From: Chryseobacterium sp. PMSZPI | GTDB taxonomy: Bacteria > Bacteroidota > Bacteroidia > Flavobacteriales > Weeksellaceae | Assembly (NCBI RefSeq): GCF_002835665.1 | Contig: NZ_PIZV01000071.1 | Location: forward strand, 1-64,000 | DNA length: 64,000 nucleotides | Direction: 5' to 3' | Part shown: piece by piece, positions 35,157 to 44,900 of the stretch | How the letters are laid out: each line of letters opens with the position of its first letter | How positions within the stretch are numbered: position 1 is the stretch's first letter | Program-made: the position numbers and the translations under genes | Notes under the pieces: generated by a model | Databases searched by the model: none | What the model saw: the letters and a program-made list of their open reading frames with translations, nothing else | What the model was told of the DNA's origin: nothing

Positions 35157-36689
35157 ATGAAAAAATTATTTACGTCTGCTCTACTTGCTTTAGTACTTAG
35201 TATCAACGTATATGCACAGGAAAGAACTTATTTCGATGAAAACTGGGAAAAGACCACTCAAGATAAAATGGAATATTATCGGGAGACTACTGCCAAAGGT
35301 AAATTAACCCTCATTAAAGATTTCTATAAAAACGGAACGCTTCAAATGGAAGGTCTGGCTTCCGATACCACTCCAAGCAGTGAAGTATTTGACGGAAAAG
35401 TGACATGGTATACGCCTGAAGGAAAAGTGATGAGTACCGTAACCTATTCTAAAGGAACTCAGGTGGGACCATCTCAGACTTATGATGCTACAGGAAGATT
35501 AATAGAAGATCTGGTTTACAAAGGCGACGGTACTTTTAGCGGAAAATCTTATGGTTACAAAGATCCGGATAGTGAATATTATTATAACTCGATTACAACC
35601 TATGAGAATTCTATACCTTCTCACACCATTATATACGATGAGGATATTAAAGGAATCCGAACGGAAACCATTATGGGCAAAGACAGCAGCTATGAAAATA
35701 AATATTATGGTGAAAAAGGTAAATATATTGGTAGTGCAAAGTCTGAATCCGGAGAAAATACTCAGGTAGACTATTACTATAATCCGATGAGGGTTTCCAA
35801 AATTGAAAAATATAAAAGTGACGGTAGTATAAAGGAAGGCGTTGTATATTCTAAGACCGGAAAAATTCTACAGGAACAGAAAAGAAATAAAAAAGACGGT
35901 TACAAAACCACTTATGACGAATCCGGAAAAAAAATAGCTCATCTTGTTTATCAATACGATAAAGAAAATGACGTGTATACACCTATGGATGGCGAGGATC
36001 ATCAATTTAGTTATGATAATAGCTACACATCATCCATTGATGTTTACCAGAACGGTTCCGTTATACTGAATAAGGAGTTTGACGAAAACGGGAAACTTTT
36101 AAAAGAAACAAAATTAAAGGATGGTACTACCCAGGAAATTAAATATTATGCTCCGGAAGGAACATTAAAATCAACGTTAACATATAAGGACGACATGCCT
36201 TATAACGGTACATCACATGAAGGATTAGACGAAAACCAATATAAAGATGGTGTTTTGATCAATAGAAAAACATATTCGGAAGAGAAAAAACTGAAGTCTG
36301 AGAAGAAGTTAAACTCTAAACAAAATACTTACGAAGCTACCGTATACGATAATAAAGGAGCTATTCTGTATACTTTCACCCAGCCTATCCAAGGAGATGA
36401 TTTTGATTACACTTTTACAGCACAGATTGTACAGTATGTAAAAGGTAAACCCACTTACAAAGCATCTGTAAAAAATAATACTCTGCAAAGCGGAAAAATC
36501 AAGCTAAGAACCTACAATGGCGTAAAGGAACTTGAAAATAATGGAAAATGGATTTTATTAAAAGTTTACAATACGGAAGGAAAAATCGTTCAGGATTCTA
36601 AATTTCTCATCAATACCGGAGATGACTTCTTCTCTGGAGAGAATGAAACGTTAATTTCGGAAGATCTTTTGTATAACGATTTTGAATAG
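35157..36689 (+). CDS. Secreted YwqK/MORN-like repeat protein
   Basis: A 510-residue protein with signal peptide (1-20). The rest is built of short repeats of the type Y-x-(D/N)-x-G-K-(L/I), such as WYTPEGKVMSTVTY, YDATGRLIEDLVY and YAPEGTLKSTLTY, the variant MORN repeats of the YwqK family. These form an elongated beta structure. The role is unknown; relatives are frequent in Bacteroidetes envelopes and are not reliable evidence of a toxin-antitoxin system despite the family name. It is followed by a hairpin (36713-36744). Confidence 0.8.
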   Translation: MKKLFTSALLALVLSINVYAQERTYFDENWEKTTQDKMEYYRETTAKGKLTLIKDFYKNGTLQMEGLASDTTPSSEVFDGKVTWYTPEGKVMSTVTYSKGTQVGPSQTYDATGRLIEDLVYKGDGTFSGKSYGYKDPDSEYYYNSITTYENSIPSHTIIYDEDIKGIRTETIMGKDSSYENKYYGEKGKYIGSAKSESGENTQVDYYYNPMRVSKIEKYKSDGSIKEGVVYSKTGKILQEQKRNKKDGYKTTYDESGKKIAHLVYQYDKENDVYTPMDGEDHQFSYDNSYTSSIDVYQNGSVILNKEFDENGKLLKETKLKDGTTQEIKYYAPEGTLKSTLTYKDDMPYNGTSHEGLDENQYKDGVLINRKTYSEEKKLKSEKKLNSKQNTYEATVYDNKGAILYTFTQPIQGDDFDYTFTAQIVQYVKGKPTYKASVKNNTLQSGKIKLRTYNGVKELENNGKWILLKVYNTEGKIVQDSKFLINTGDDFFSGENETLISEDLLYNDFE

Positions 36690-36712
36690 TATACAAATCA
36701 TTCTATCATAGT

Positions 36713-36744
36713 AAAAGCAACTTCATTTTTATGGGGTTGCTTTT
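36713..36744 (+). terminator. Terminator of the YwqK-like gene
   Basis: aaaagcaac pairs with gttgctttt, followed by T residues. Confidence 0.75.
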
Positions 36745-36852
36745 TTTATAAAGATGAGTTCTCCTTATGAATGACTTTTTATCTCTCGCGGATGGTGCAG
36801 ATTTTTTGTAAATCTCTGCGATCTGTGTATCTGCAGGAAGTTTGAATAGAAA

Positions 36853-36876
36853 AAGGCCATCATTTCTGATAGCCTT
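36853..36876 (-). terminator. Hairpin after the metallophosphoesterase gene
   Basis: aaggccatca pairs with tgatagcctt (one mismatch) just past the stop codon, followed on the minus strand by TTTTTC. Confidence 0.65.
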
Positions 36877-36897
36877 CGATATAATAGATCCTCGTTT

Positions 36898-39657
36898 TTA
36901 TTGTATAATCAGTTTTAAAGTAAATAATTTTCTACCGTGTACTTTAACGAAGTATACTCCTTTCGGAAGATTTTCATTCACCAAAGAGAAACGTTGGTTA
37001 TTGATATTTTTGGATACATAGAGAAGTTCTCCGGAAGCAGATACCAATTCAATTTTCTCGATCGGATAATCACTCTTAATAAAAGTAGGTTCACCTGGTT
37101 TTGTAGGATTTGGATATAATACTACATTTCGCTCTGTACTTTTTGCTTCATCAACTCCTAAACTTGATGAGGTCACCTGAAACTGAACTCTGTTTGAAAC
37201 TTCAGTATAAGAATCATTGGTAAACATCACCATATAATAGTTACCTGGTGTGGTTGGTACGCCATTTACATTTCCTGTAATAGTTTTGGTTCCTTGTGTA
37301 ATGCCATCAAAGTAAGTGTAAGAAACAAAATTATCGTCAGGAGTTTGGATATTTTGAGGATAAATTCCCAGCCAGTCTTTTATAATACCCGGAGAATCTG
37401 TCCATGATGCCGTAATATTTTCACCCAACGTATAAACGGGTTTATTGGTCCATAATTCGGTAACGATATCTCCTACTTTGAAGAATACTTTATCCCCTAT
37501 TCCATTATATCCATCTTCCAGTAAATACTGAGCATAGTAATATCCTTTTGGAAGTCCCGTGAAATTAAGGGTTCCGGAGGCTGTTGTCACATAGCTCCAC
37601 TTTATGGCAGCAGTACTTCCAGGAGTTTGTCCCATTTTATAAATTCCGATCCAGTCTTTTTGTAAATTCGGACCATTGGTGAAGTTTATGGTAACGGTTC
37701 CTCCCACTGGGTATGTATCGGCAGTTGCCTGTAATTGTACTTTTGGGCCAACATAGAAATTTTTTCTTGGTGTAATTTCTGTATATCCGTTATTGGCAAA
37801 GAAACCTGCAAAATATTGTCCTTTAGTGGCGATTCCATTATTGAAAGTCGCTGTACCCGCTGTCTGTCCGCTCGTATAAACATATGCCTGAGAAGTGGCA
37901 GAAGCCGGAGTTTGTCCTTTTTTATAAATCCCAATCCAGTCCTGCTGATTTCCGGGACCTCCTGTATAAGTTCCTATTATGGGTTCGTTTTGGGTATATT
38001 CAGTTTTATTTAAAGTAAATGTTGGGTTAGAAACCACGCTTCCGACGATTTCAAATTGTTTTACATCACTCCAATCACTCCACTCTAAATTTCTATCTCT
38101 ATAACGAACTTTTACATAATAAGTTCCGTTCGTAATCGAATTTGTCGCTAAAGTAGCTTTAGTAATATCTACTCCTGCATTTAGGTTTTTCGTAATATCC
38201 GGATTGCCATTCCCCTCTTTTCCAAACCAGTTTTCAAAATCACGATAAAATTCTTTTTCAATAACTGAAAAGTCGGCAGCTTTACTGATCAAAAACTGTG
38301 TTGTATTTAAAAGTTCTCCGTTGGAAGACGTGAATGCACTTCCATTCAATGTCAGAGGTAGAGTAATTGGCCCCGAAAAAGTATTGGTAATTGATGGTTT
38401 TATCGGTTTTGGTTGATTTTTATAACGGTGGAATGAATCTACCAGTTCATTATATTTTTTAGTATATTTTCCTCCAATTGAATAACATTCTACATCTACT
38501 TTCCCGCTTGCGACATCCACTTCAACAATCTGATATGTCCAATCCGTCAATGTCTTCTGAACATCATCAAAGTCCTGTTCGTTAGACATACCCCAATATT
38601 GATCCCAGGCAGTTCCTCCGGAAATAATTTGATAATTAGGGGTATTTTTCAATTGTCCTCTGTGGTACAGATGATGGTGAGCACCTACATGCATCAGATA
38701 TTTGTTTGAAGTCACCAAAAGCGGCACAGCATTGTTTCTTACCCATGTAGAAATATCACCTACATATTGCTCTGCCTGATAAGGTCTATGACTTAAAGAA
38801 ATAATCCAGTCTACGGTAGAATCGTTATTCGCGGCATCCAGCACTTGTTGAAGCCATGTTTGTTGAGCTGCCCCTGTATGTTCGGAACTTAAGCTGATAA
38901 ACAATACATTACCGGCTTGTTGAGCATAGTAATTTTCATTTCCTGAACTGATATTCTTGTATTTAATTTCATCAATATAAAAATGAGCATAGTACGACTC
39001 CATACCTTGAATTCCTCCTGCCACCGGTGCATATGTTTCATGATTTCCTACTGTTGTTTGGATAGGAAGGTAGGGAGACAATTTTATATTCTTTTTAAAA
39101 TGAACATTTTCATAATGATCTAACGTCCCAACATCTACCTGGTCACCTACCATAAAAGTAAGGGCAACATTATCGGACGGATCGGTATCAGCTCCAAATT
39201 TTTGTTTTAGTTTTTTGAAAGCATTTAAAGTAAGCGTATCATATCTTGGCTCTGCCTTGATCTGGTTGTCTCCCATGATCAGGAAGCGGATTTTTCCGTC
39301 TGCTGTAACTGCTTGCCCTGGTAGAGGAAGCGTTCTGAAATTGTAAATAGCAGACTCGTTAGCTCCTGTTTTTATCTTATAATAATACTTTGTATTCGGT
39401 TGCAAGTTGGTAATTTTTGCCGTGTGATAGTAATAATTATTATTGTATCCTGTATCCGAAAAGATGTTGGTTGTTCCTGTTACGGTTACATTAAGGTTCG
39501 TTGGAGAATTTCCATAGATCACTGTTGTTTCATTGTTGGAAGAGGTCTTCCAATTGACGATCATAGAATTCGGAGTCGGGTTTTGTAAATACGGAAACAA
39601 AACTTGTCCGAATGCCATTTGGACCGCGAAACAAAAAAAGAAGAAATAATGTTTCAT
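36898..39657 (-). CDS. Large T9SS-secreted metallophosphoesterase (purple acid phosphatase-like)
   Basis: A 919-residue protein: signal peptide (1-17); fibronectin III-like domain (about 20-110); metallophosphoesterase domain (about 122-400) with metal motifs MGD130N, GD172xVD, G204-N-H206-E, H290, and AHHH (327-329); a linker domain to about 545; three tandem domains of about 85-95 residues, each with DWIGIY or DWLGIY (about 548-835); and a T9SS C-terminal sorting domain (YPNPTKPGEP, then VYFVKV at the end). It should be a surface or secreted phosphatase. The triple DWIGIY module probably aids substrate or surface binding, an inference. Confidence 0.9.
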   Translation of the reverse strand: MKHYFFFFCFAVQMAFGQVLFPYLQNPTPNSMIVNWKTSSNNETTVIYGNSPTNLNVTVTGTTNIFSDTGYNNNYYYHTAKITNLQPNTKYYYKIKTGANESAIYNFRTLPLPGQAVTADGKIRFLIMGDNQIKAEPRYDTLTLNAFKKLKQKFGADTDPSDNVALTFMVGDQVDVGTLDHYENVHFKKNIKLSPYLPIQTTVGNHETYAPVAGGIQGMESYYAHFYIDEIKYKNISSGNENYYAQQAGNVLFISLSSEHTGAAQQTWLQQVLDAANNDSTVDWIISLSHRPYQAEQYVGDISTWVRNNAVPLLVTSNKYLMHVGAHHHLYHRGQLKNTPNYQIISGGTAWDQYWGMSNEQDFDDVQKTLTDWTYQIVEVDVASGKVDVECYSIGGKYTKKYNELVDSFHRYKNQPKPIKPSITNTFSGPITLPLTLNGSAFTSSNGELLNTTQFLISKAADFSVIEKEFYRDFENWFGKEGNGNPDITKNLNAGVDITKATLATNSITNGTYYVKVRYRDRNLEWSDWSDVKQFEIVGSVVSNPTFTLNKTEYTQNEPIIGTYTGGPGNQQDWIGIYKKGQTPASATSQAYVYTSGQTAGTATFNNGIATKGQYFAGFFANNGYTEITPRKNFYVGPKVQLQATADTYPVGGTVTINFTNGPNLQKDWIGIYKMGQTPGSTAAIKWSYVTTASGTLNFTGLPKGYYYAQYLLEDGYNGIGDKVFFKVGDIVTELWTNKPVYTLGENITASWTDSPGIIKDWLGIYPQNIQTPDDNFVSYTYFDGITQGTKTITGNVNGVPTTPGNYYMVMFTNDSYTEVSNRVQFQVTSSSLGVDEAKSTERNVVLYPNPTKPGEPTFIKSDYPIEKIELVSASGELLYVSKNINNQRFSLVNENLPKGVYFVKVHGRKLFTLKLIIQ

Positions 39658-39850
39658 AATTATGTTAATTTAAAATAGGTGTAGAAATGTAGAGTTTGTA
39701 AATCAATGATTTAAATAATCTTTATTTTGATTTTCATTTCGGGCAAAAGTAGGTTACGTATATAAACTCTGTCTGATGATAACTTAAAGAAAATGTTAAT
39801 TTTTTAACAAAATCGAAATTTAAAAATTATAGTTTTTAACACATATATTA

Positions 39851-39883
39851 TTTGGTATATTCAAAAAGTATTTTGTACATTTG
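39851..39883 (+). promoter_or_regulatory. rplS promoter
   Basis: TTTG (39851-39854), 21 bases, TACATTTG (39876-39883). Both elements match the Bacteroidetes consensus, leaving a leader of about 63 bases. Confidence 0.75.
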
Positions 39884-39952
39884 CATCCTGTTATTCAACC
39901 TCTGACGAAAAACGTGTAAGTTGCTTAGCTTTAACATTTTATTTTATTAATA

Positions 39953-40309
39953 ATGGATTTATTAAAGTACGTACAAGACAAGTACATTGCAAAAAAAGAA
40001 TTCCCTGAATTCAAAGCAGGTGATACAATTACTGTGTATTACGAAATTAAAGAAGGACAAAAGACTAGAACTCAGTTCTTCAAAGGGACAGTTATCCAAT
40101 TGAGAGGTACTGGATCTACAAAAACTTTTACCATCAGAAAAATGTCTGGTGATGTAGGTGTAGAAAGAGTATTCCCTATCAACATGCCTGCACTTCAAAA
40201 AATCGAGGTTGACAGAAGAGGTAGAGTTAGAAGAGCTAGAATCTACTACTTCAGAGATCTTAGAGGTAAAAAAGCGAGAATTAAAGACGCTGCTTACAAG
40301 AAGAAATAA
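39953..40309 (+). CDS. rplS: 50S ribosomal protein L19
   Basis: A 118-residue ribosomal protein at the 30S-50S interface. The segments FKAGDTITVYYEIKEG, RTQFFKGTVIQLRG and YYFRDLRGKKARIKD are characteristic, and the length is normal. In many bacteria it is co-transcribed with trmD; here it stands alone with its own strong promoter and terminator, as usual in flavobacteria. Confidence 0.98.
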   Translation: MDLLKYVQDKYIAKKEFPEFKAGDTITVYYEIKEGQKTRTQFFKGTVIQLRGTGSTKTFTIRKMSGDVGVERVFPINMPALQKIEVDRRGRVRRARIYYFRDLRGKKARIKDAAYKKK

Positions 40310-40328
40310 TTCAGACAACAATAAATGC

Positions 40329-40366
40329 AAAAAGAGGCTGTTTACTTATGTAGACAGCCTCTTTTT
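40329..40366 (+). terminator. rplS terminator
   Basis: A perfect 13-base stem (aaaaagaggctgt and its complement) ending in a T run. Confidence 0.9.
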
Positions 40367-40456
40367 ATAAAGTTCCGATAAGTAATTAAGGATCAAGTGC
40401 AAAAGCCGGAAATTAGTACAAAATCTATACACTTTATTGAACAAACAGATCATTTT

Positions 40457-40629
40457 TTAATCGCAAAGAAAGATGATTCAAATGCTTTATTTTAGGGAGC
40501 TAAGAAGTGTGACTTTGTCGCTGAAGAAGCTTAGTGGATATGCATTCGCTTAGAAAGAATCAATGAAATTGATTCCATTCTTTGCTCCCTTGAAAATACA
40601 AAATAATATGCTAAATCTTTGCGTTAAAT
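40457..40629. repeat. MITE-like element, copy 2
   Basis: The ends ttaatcgcaaag (40457-40468) and ctttgcgttaaa (40617-40628) are near-perfect inverted repeats and match those of 16376-16531. The internal stretch ttagggagctaaga is also shared. It occupies the gap between rplS and the SRPBCC gene. Confidence 0.5.
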
Positions 40630-40666
40630 TAAATTCCATAAATACAAATCCGTGATTAATGATAGA

Positions 40667-41134
40667 TTATTCTGTATACGGCTTTCCTTTTCCAGTTTCC
40701 AGAAACAGCTTTAAACTACCGAGAAACTGCACCCAGCCATTGGCGCATATATCATAACATTCAACAGCTGAATTCAAACCTATATGGGTAACTTCCATCA
40801 ATGTTGCCTCTCCCTTCTGTTCTATCTCCCAAACTATAGTGGTTCCAATCCATTCTGTTTGATTCTTTAATTCCGGAAGGGCTATCCGAGAATCCTCAAC
40901 ATACCAGATAATTTTTGAGTGAGCAATAAGCTCTTTTACACGCATTGTTTTATGAATGCTTTCCCCAAATCTTATCGTAAATACATTACCCACTTGCGCG
41001 GATGACCCTTCAAACATTTCAGTCCACCAAAGAGGGATTTTATGCGTCAAAGCATCGTATGCTTTATCTGTTGGTGTTTTTACTTCTATTGTATGAGTAT
41101 AATTCTCTACATTATTTTTATCCATGGTTTCCAT
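40667..41134 (-). CDS. SRPBCC (AHSA1-like) domain protein
   Basis: A single START/Bet v 1-like domain of about 155 residues, with YTHTIEVKTPTDKAYDALT at the start and GWVQFLGSLKLFLETGKG at the end, as in the AHSA1 subgroup. The frame extends to a TTG at 41158, but the ATG at 41134 (METMDKNN) or 41125 is preferred. Members bind hydrophobic ligands or act in stress responses. The AraC-type gene lies 85 bases upstream on the same strand. Confidence 0.82.
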   Translation of the reverse strand: METMDKNNVENYTHTIEVKTPTDKAYDALTHKIPLWWTEMFEGSSAQVGNVFTIRFGESIHKTMRVKELIAHSKIIWYVEDSRIALPELKNQTEWIGTTIVWEIEQKGEATLMEVTHIGLNSAVECYDICANGWVQFLGSLKLFLETGKGKPYTE

Positions 41135-41219
41135 AAAGCTTTGTATTTGATTATACAATTTTATGTAATTTATTTTTCAATGAACTTTTCATAGGACAAG
41201 AAATATTTTGTTGGAGGTT

Positions 41220-42002
41220 TTATTCATTTTTCAGAAGGTACTGTAGTGGCGTAGATCCCGTATGTTTTTTAAAAAATTCTATAAAAGCACTATCAGAAGA
41301 GAAATCTAAAATATAAGCAACCTCACCTATTGAATTTCCTTCCACCAACAACTCAATGGATCTTTGAAGACGCCATTGCTGCCTCCAATCCTGATAAGAT
41401 AATCCTGTTTCTTTTTTAAAAATGCGCGTGATTGTTTTTTCCACAACTCCGATTTTCCCTGCCAGATCTTTTAACATGGGTGGTACAGATACCCGTTGAG
41501 TCCATTCTTCCACCATCTTTTTAAATCGAATATCATAGGGCATTTTCAGCTCCAGTCTTTCTTGAGGAGCTACAATCATTTCATTCCAGAAAACGTTTAT
41601 AATATTTTCTTGTTCACGATTTAGAGGAACCCATTCCCAAAAACAAATTCTTTCAATAATTGCTTTTAATAAAGGATTTACATGTAAGACTTTAAGACTT
41701 GAACCCATATATTTCTCAGCATCAATTGCATCAAAATAAATAGACCTGTATGCCACAATATTCCTAAAGTTAACCCGGTGAATTTCATTAGCCGGAATCC
41801 AAAGCATTCTGAAAGGAGGCAAAACAAACTGCTTATCAGAAGTCGTTACCGTCATACATCCTGATGGAGCATACAACAACTGAGCTTTTATTTTATGAGC
41901 ATGAAACCCGGAATCATGCATCACCATATCAGAAGCAATCCCTACTACTCTTTCCGGAATAGCATCTGCATCAAACTCTTCATTTTGTTTCAGTACAGCC
42001 AT
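41220..42002 (-). CDS. AraC family regulator with cupin sensor domain
   Basis: A 260-residue protein: N-terminal cupin (about 15-110, with LPPFRMLWIPANEIHRV) and C-terminal double HTH (about 155-258) ending in the AraC signature IGEVAYILDFSSDSAFIEFFKKHTGSTPLQY. It is divergent from the MFS gene with 74 bases between starts, so it most likely controls that transporter and itself. Confidence 0.92.
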   Translation of the reverse strand: MAVLKQNEEFDADAIPERVVGIASDMVMHDSGFHAHKIKAQLLYAPSGCMTVTTSDKQFVLPPFRMLWIPANEIHRVNFRNIVAYRSIYFDAIDAEKYMGSSLKVLHVNPLLKAIIERICFWEWVPLNREQENIINVFWNEMIVAPQERLELKMPYDIRFKKMVEEWTQRVSVPPMLKDLAGKIGVVEKTITRIFKKETGLSYQDWRQQWRLQRSIELLVEGNSIGEVAYILDFSSDSAFIEFFKKHTGSTPLQYLLKNE

Positions 42003-42076
42003 GTCTTATTTTTGATATTTTTTGTTTTTATACCATTATAAATATACTTCGAATTTTTCAAAACTTTGCAGAAAAA

Positions 42077-43225
42077 ATGAAAAAGACAAATCCACTTTGG
42101 CTGTTAACTCTGCTTGTAATGCTTCCTCAGTTTGTAGAAACCATTTATAGTCCGGTTCTTCCTTTGGTACAGGAGCAGTTTGGAGTGAAAGAAGAATCCA
42201 CAACTTTAACCATAAGCTTATATTTCATTGCATTCGCACTAGGGGTAGCTTTTTGGGGAATACAATGTGACAGAATCGGAAGGAAAAAATCATTAGAATA
42301 CGGATTGATCACGTATGGAATCGGAGCGCTGGCAGCTGTACTTGCTCCTGACTTTTCAATTCTTCTTATGGCAAGAGTCATTTCTGCATTTGGGATTTCG
42401 GTAGGTTCGATTGTTACCCAAACTATTTTACGTGATACGTATAATAAAGAAAGTATTAGCAAAGTATTTTCCTGGATTGGAATCGGTTTATCCATCAGCC
42501 CGATTATCGGGATGATTACAGGCTCTTTACTCGGTTCTTCTACAGGATATCAGGGAGTATTTGTACTGTTGTTTTTGTTAGCTGTTTTATTTTATCTTCT
42601 TTCCGGAAAGAAAGTTACCGAAACCCTTTACACTCGAAAAGAAATCAATGTCAATATTGTATTTAATCTTTTACAACGAATGCTTAAGGACTATAAGATC
42701 ATAAGATGTTGCTTATTGATTATGTGTTTTAATGTTTTGTTATTTTCTTATTATTCGTTGGCTCCTTTTCTATTTAAAGAGCAGCAATATTCATCCTATG
42801 CATTTGGGTATAGCAGCATCATACTGGCTTCAGGCACATTTGCAGGAGCACAACTTAACAGATACCTTCTAATGAAGAATTTCCAACCCTCTTTTTTAGT
42901 AAAAATAAGCACACTTGGCGCTTTCACAGCTTCAATATTTGTCTGGTTATTAACGGGAAAAGGAGTCTATTTTATAATTCCTTATTTTTTCATCGTGATG
43001 GCTTTCAGTATGGCTATTCCTAATATTTTAAGCACCGCACTGATAAACTATAAAAACGAAACCGGAAGTGCAGGAGCATTGCTGGGACTTATTTATTATG
43101 TACTGATAGGAAGCGGATTGGTAAGTATAGGATTTATTCAAAATTTGGGAATATCATGCCTCATTTTTTCAGGGATTGGAGTAATTACTTTACTGGTATT
43201 CAAATCAAAAGAAAAAACCGTTTAA
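42077..43225 (+). CDS. MFS drug-efflux transporter, Bcr/CflA type
   Basis: A 382-residue protein with about twelve membrane segments. The family motif between segments 2 and 3 is visible as WGIQCDRIGRKKSLEYG. The early YSPVLPLVQEQFGV matches the Bcr/CflA drug/H+ antiporters. It is paired divergently with the AraC regulator. A near-consensus AAACTTTG lies just before the start. Its stop codon falls within the terminator hairpin it shares with the convergent DUF3592 gene. Confidence 0.9.
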   Translation: MKKTNPLWLLTLLVMLPQFVETIYSPVLPLVQEQFGVKEESTTLTISLYFIAFALGVAFWGIQCDRIGRKKSLEYGLITYGIGALAAVLAPDFSILLMARVISAFGISVGSIVTQTILRDTYNKESISKVFSWIGIGLSISPIIGMITGSLLGSSTGYQGVFVLLFLLAVLFYLLSGKKVTETLYTRKEINVNIVFNLLQRMLKDYKIIRCCLLIMCFNVLLFSYYSLAPFLFKEQQYSSYAFGYSSIILASGTFAGAQLNRYLLMKNFQPSFLVKISTLGAFTASIFVWLLTGKGVYFIIPYFFIVMAFSMAIPNILSTALINYKNETGSAGALLGLIYYVLIGSGLVSIGFIQNLGISCLIFSGIGVITLLVFKSKEKTV

Positions 43226-43243
43226 GCTATAAACGGTTTTTTC
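43211..43243. terminator. Bidirectional terminator overlapping two stop codons
   Basis: A perfect 14-base stem (gaaaaaaccgttta and its complement, loop agcta) contains the stop codons of both the MFS gene and the convergent DUF3592 gene, which overlap by four bases. A T run follows in each direction. Confidence 0.85.
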
Positions 43244-43734
43244 TTTTTTACTGTTTTAATGTAATATATTATAATAAACAATCCAACTACTAATGGGATC
43301 ATGTAAAGGCACAGGAATATAAATGGCCAGCACCAAAGATGCCAAAATCCACCACGAATGGCTTTGGAAGGATCTTTTTTATCAAAATACACGGTTACAT
43401 CATTAGACCATTCTCTGCTGTTACTGCTATAATCAGTATAAAGGGTATACGAATGATTGGAAGTATCATAATATGTGATAACCGGAGAATACATTTTGGT
43501 GTATTCAATCTCATTACCATCCTTCGACCAGCTTTCTTTATACCCCGTAATCCTTGCTTCCGTTTTGACTCCATCAGATACTAAATTGATATGCCTGTAA
43601 ATTGTACTACAATAATAATATACTCCTCCAATCCCCATTACCAGAAATGAAAGTATAAATATAATGGAGAGAAAAACTACCAAGAAATTATTACTTTTCA
43701 CCTGTTTATTTTGGACTTTCATATTACTTTTCAT
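43222..43734 (-). CDS. DUF3592 membrane protein
   Basis: A 170-residue protein with two membrane helices (about 18-40 and 132-160) enclosing an extracytoplasmic beta domain that contains KTEARITGYKESW and VTVYFDKKDPSKA, the typical DUF3592 pattern. Function is unknown. The last codons lie in the bidirectional terminator. An internal Met5 is an alternative start. Confidence 0.8.
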   Translation of the reverse strand: MKSNMKVQNKQVKSNNFLVVFLSIIFILSFLVMGIGGVYYYCSTIYRHINLVSDGVKTEARITGYKESWSKDGNEIEYTKMYSPVITYYDTSNHSYTLYTDYSSNSREWSNDVTVYFDKKDPSKAIRGGFWHLWCWPFIFLCLYMIPLVVGLFIIIYYIKTVKKKKPFIA

Positions 43735-43817
43735 TCAATTTTCTTTTCAATGTAAAAACCAACATTTTTGTAAATACAGACGTTATTTTTCATTCTGAAA
43801 TTGTCGGACTTGTTCAG

Positions 43818-44813
43818 TTATTTAATAAAATCATACAATGCATCAAAAAATTGAGAATAGACTTCTATATGGGGCAGATGTCCCACATTTTCAAGCTCCA
43901 CCAACTTTGAACCTGTGATTTCACGTTGTATCTTCTTTCCTAGCTCCTGATATTGCCCCATTTTGGATTGTAACTCTTTTGGAGCTCTATCTTTACCTAT
44001 GGCAGTCCTGTCTCTTGTTCCAATAATGAGTAAAGTGGGCGTTTTTATATTTTTAAATTCATAGCAAACAGGTTGATTATAGATCATGTCTGTTGTAAGT
44101 GCTGCATCCCAGGCTACCAATGGGTAGTCTTTATGCAACGTCCAGCCGGCAATCAGATCCAGCCAAGGCTGATATTCCTCCTTCCATTTATTATCATAGT
44201 AAAACTTTAACTGATAATTTTTATAGGTCTCAGCTGTATTTTTTAACTCTGACAGATATGCCTGATCTATGTTTTGATAGGTTGCAAAAGTTTTATAATC
44301 CTCAAGCCCGATTGGATTTTCCAAAACCAACTTCTGAACCCTTTCCGGATATAGTAATGTAAACCTGGTTGCTACCATTCCTCCCATCGAATGGCCCAGA
44401 ACAATCGTTTTTTCAATTTTCAATTCATCCAGAATTGCTTTTGTGTTTTCCGCCAATTGAGAGAAAGAGAACTGATACGATTGTGGCTTGGATGATTTTC
44501 CAAATCCTATTTGATCCGGAATAATTACCCTAAATCCTTTCGATGCTAAGTCTCCGGCAGTTCTTTCCCAATAAGCTCCATTAAAGTTCTTACCATGGAG
44601 AAGCATAATCGTTTTTCCATTTGCCTTTTGAGGTTGTACATCCATATAGGCCATCTTCAGGTCGTTATTCTGGGATTTTAATGTGATAAAATGAACTTCA
44701 TAAGGATATGGATAATCCGACAATACTGCATCTAAAGGTCTTACCTGTGAAGACATAAGACCAGATGCCGTAACCAACATAATAACCATCGCTGCATTTC
44801 TGAAATATTTCAT
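43818..44813 (-). CDS. Secreted alpha/beta hydrolase
   Basis: A 331-residue hydrolase with signal peptide (about 1-22). The oxyanion motif LLHGKNFNG (71-79), nucleophile elbow GHS142MGG, acid Asp268 in GTRDRT and His312 in VGHLPHIE form a complete triad. The sequence resembles epoxide hydrolase/haloperoxidase-like esterases; the substrate is unknown. A hairpin (44842-44871) separates it from the upstream EamA gene. Confidence 0.9.
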   Translation of the reverse strand: MKYFRNAAMVIMLVTASGLMSSQVRPLDAVLSDYPYPYEVHFITLKSQNNDLKMAYMDVQPQKANGKTIMLLHGKNFNGAYWERTAGDLASKGFRVIIPDQIGFGKSSKPQSYQFSFSQLAENTKAILDELKIEKTIVLGHSMGGMVATRFTLLYPERVQKLVLENPIGLEDYKTFATYQNIDQAYLSELKNTAETYKNYQLKFYYDNKWKEEYQPWLDLIAGWTLHKDYPLVAWDAALTTDMIYNQPVCYEFKNIKTPTLLIIGTRDRTAIGKDRAPKELQSKMGQYQELGKKIQREITGSKLVELENVGHLPHIEVYSQFFDALYDFIK

Positions 44814-44841
44814 GAAAATTGATTTTAGATGGTTAAAATTA

Positions 44842-44871
44842 AAAAAACCGTTCCTTATGGAGCGGTTTTTT
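44842..44871 (-). terminator. Hairpin after the EamA gene
   Basis: aaaaaaccgttcc pairs with ggagcggtttttt with one G-T pair; a T run follows on the minus strand. Confidence 0.8.
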
Positions 44872-44900
44872 AATTGTTATTTTGTATTTAAATATTATTT

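Noticed and set aside
35157..36689. YwqK-like gene considered as an antitoxin of a toxin-antitoxin pair
   Set aside because: It has a signal peptide and no adjacent toxin gene; the family label does not support that role here.
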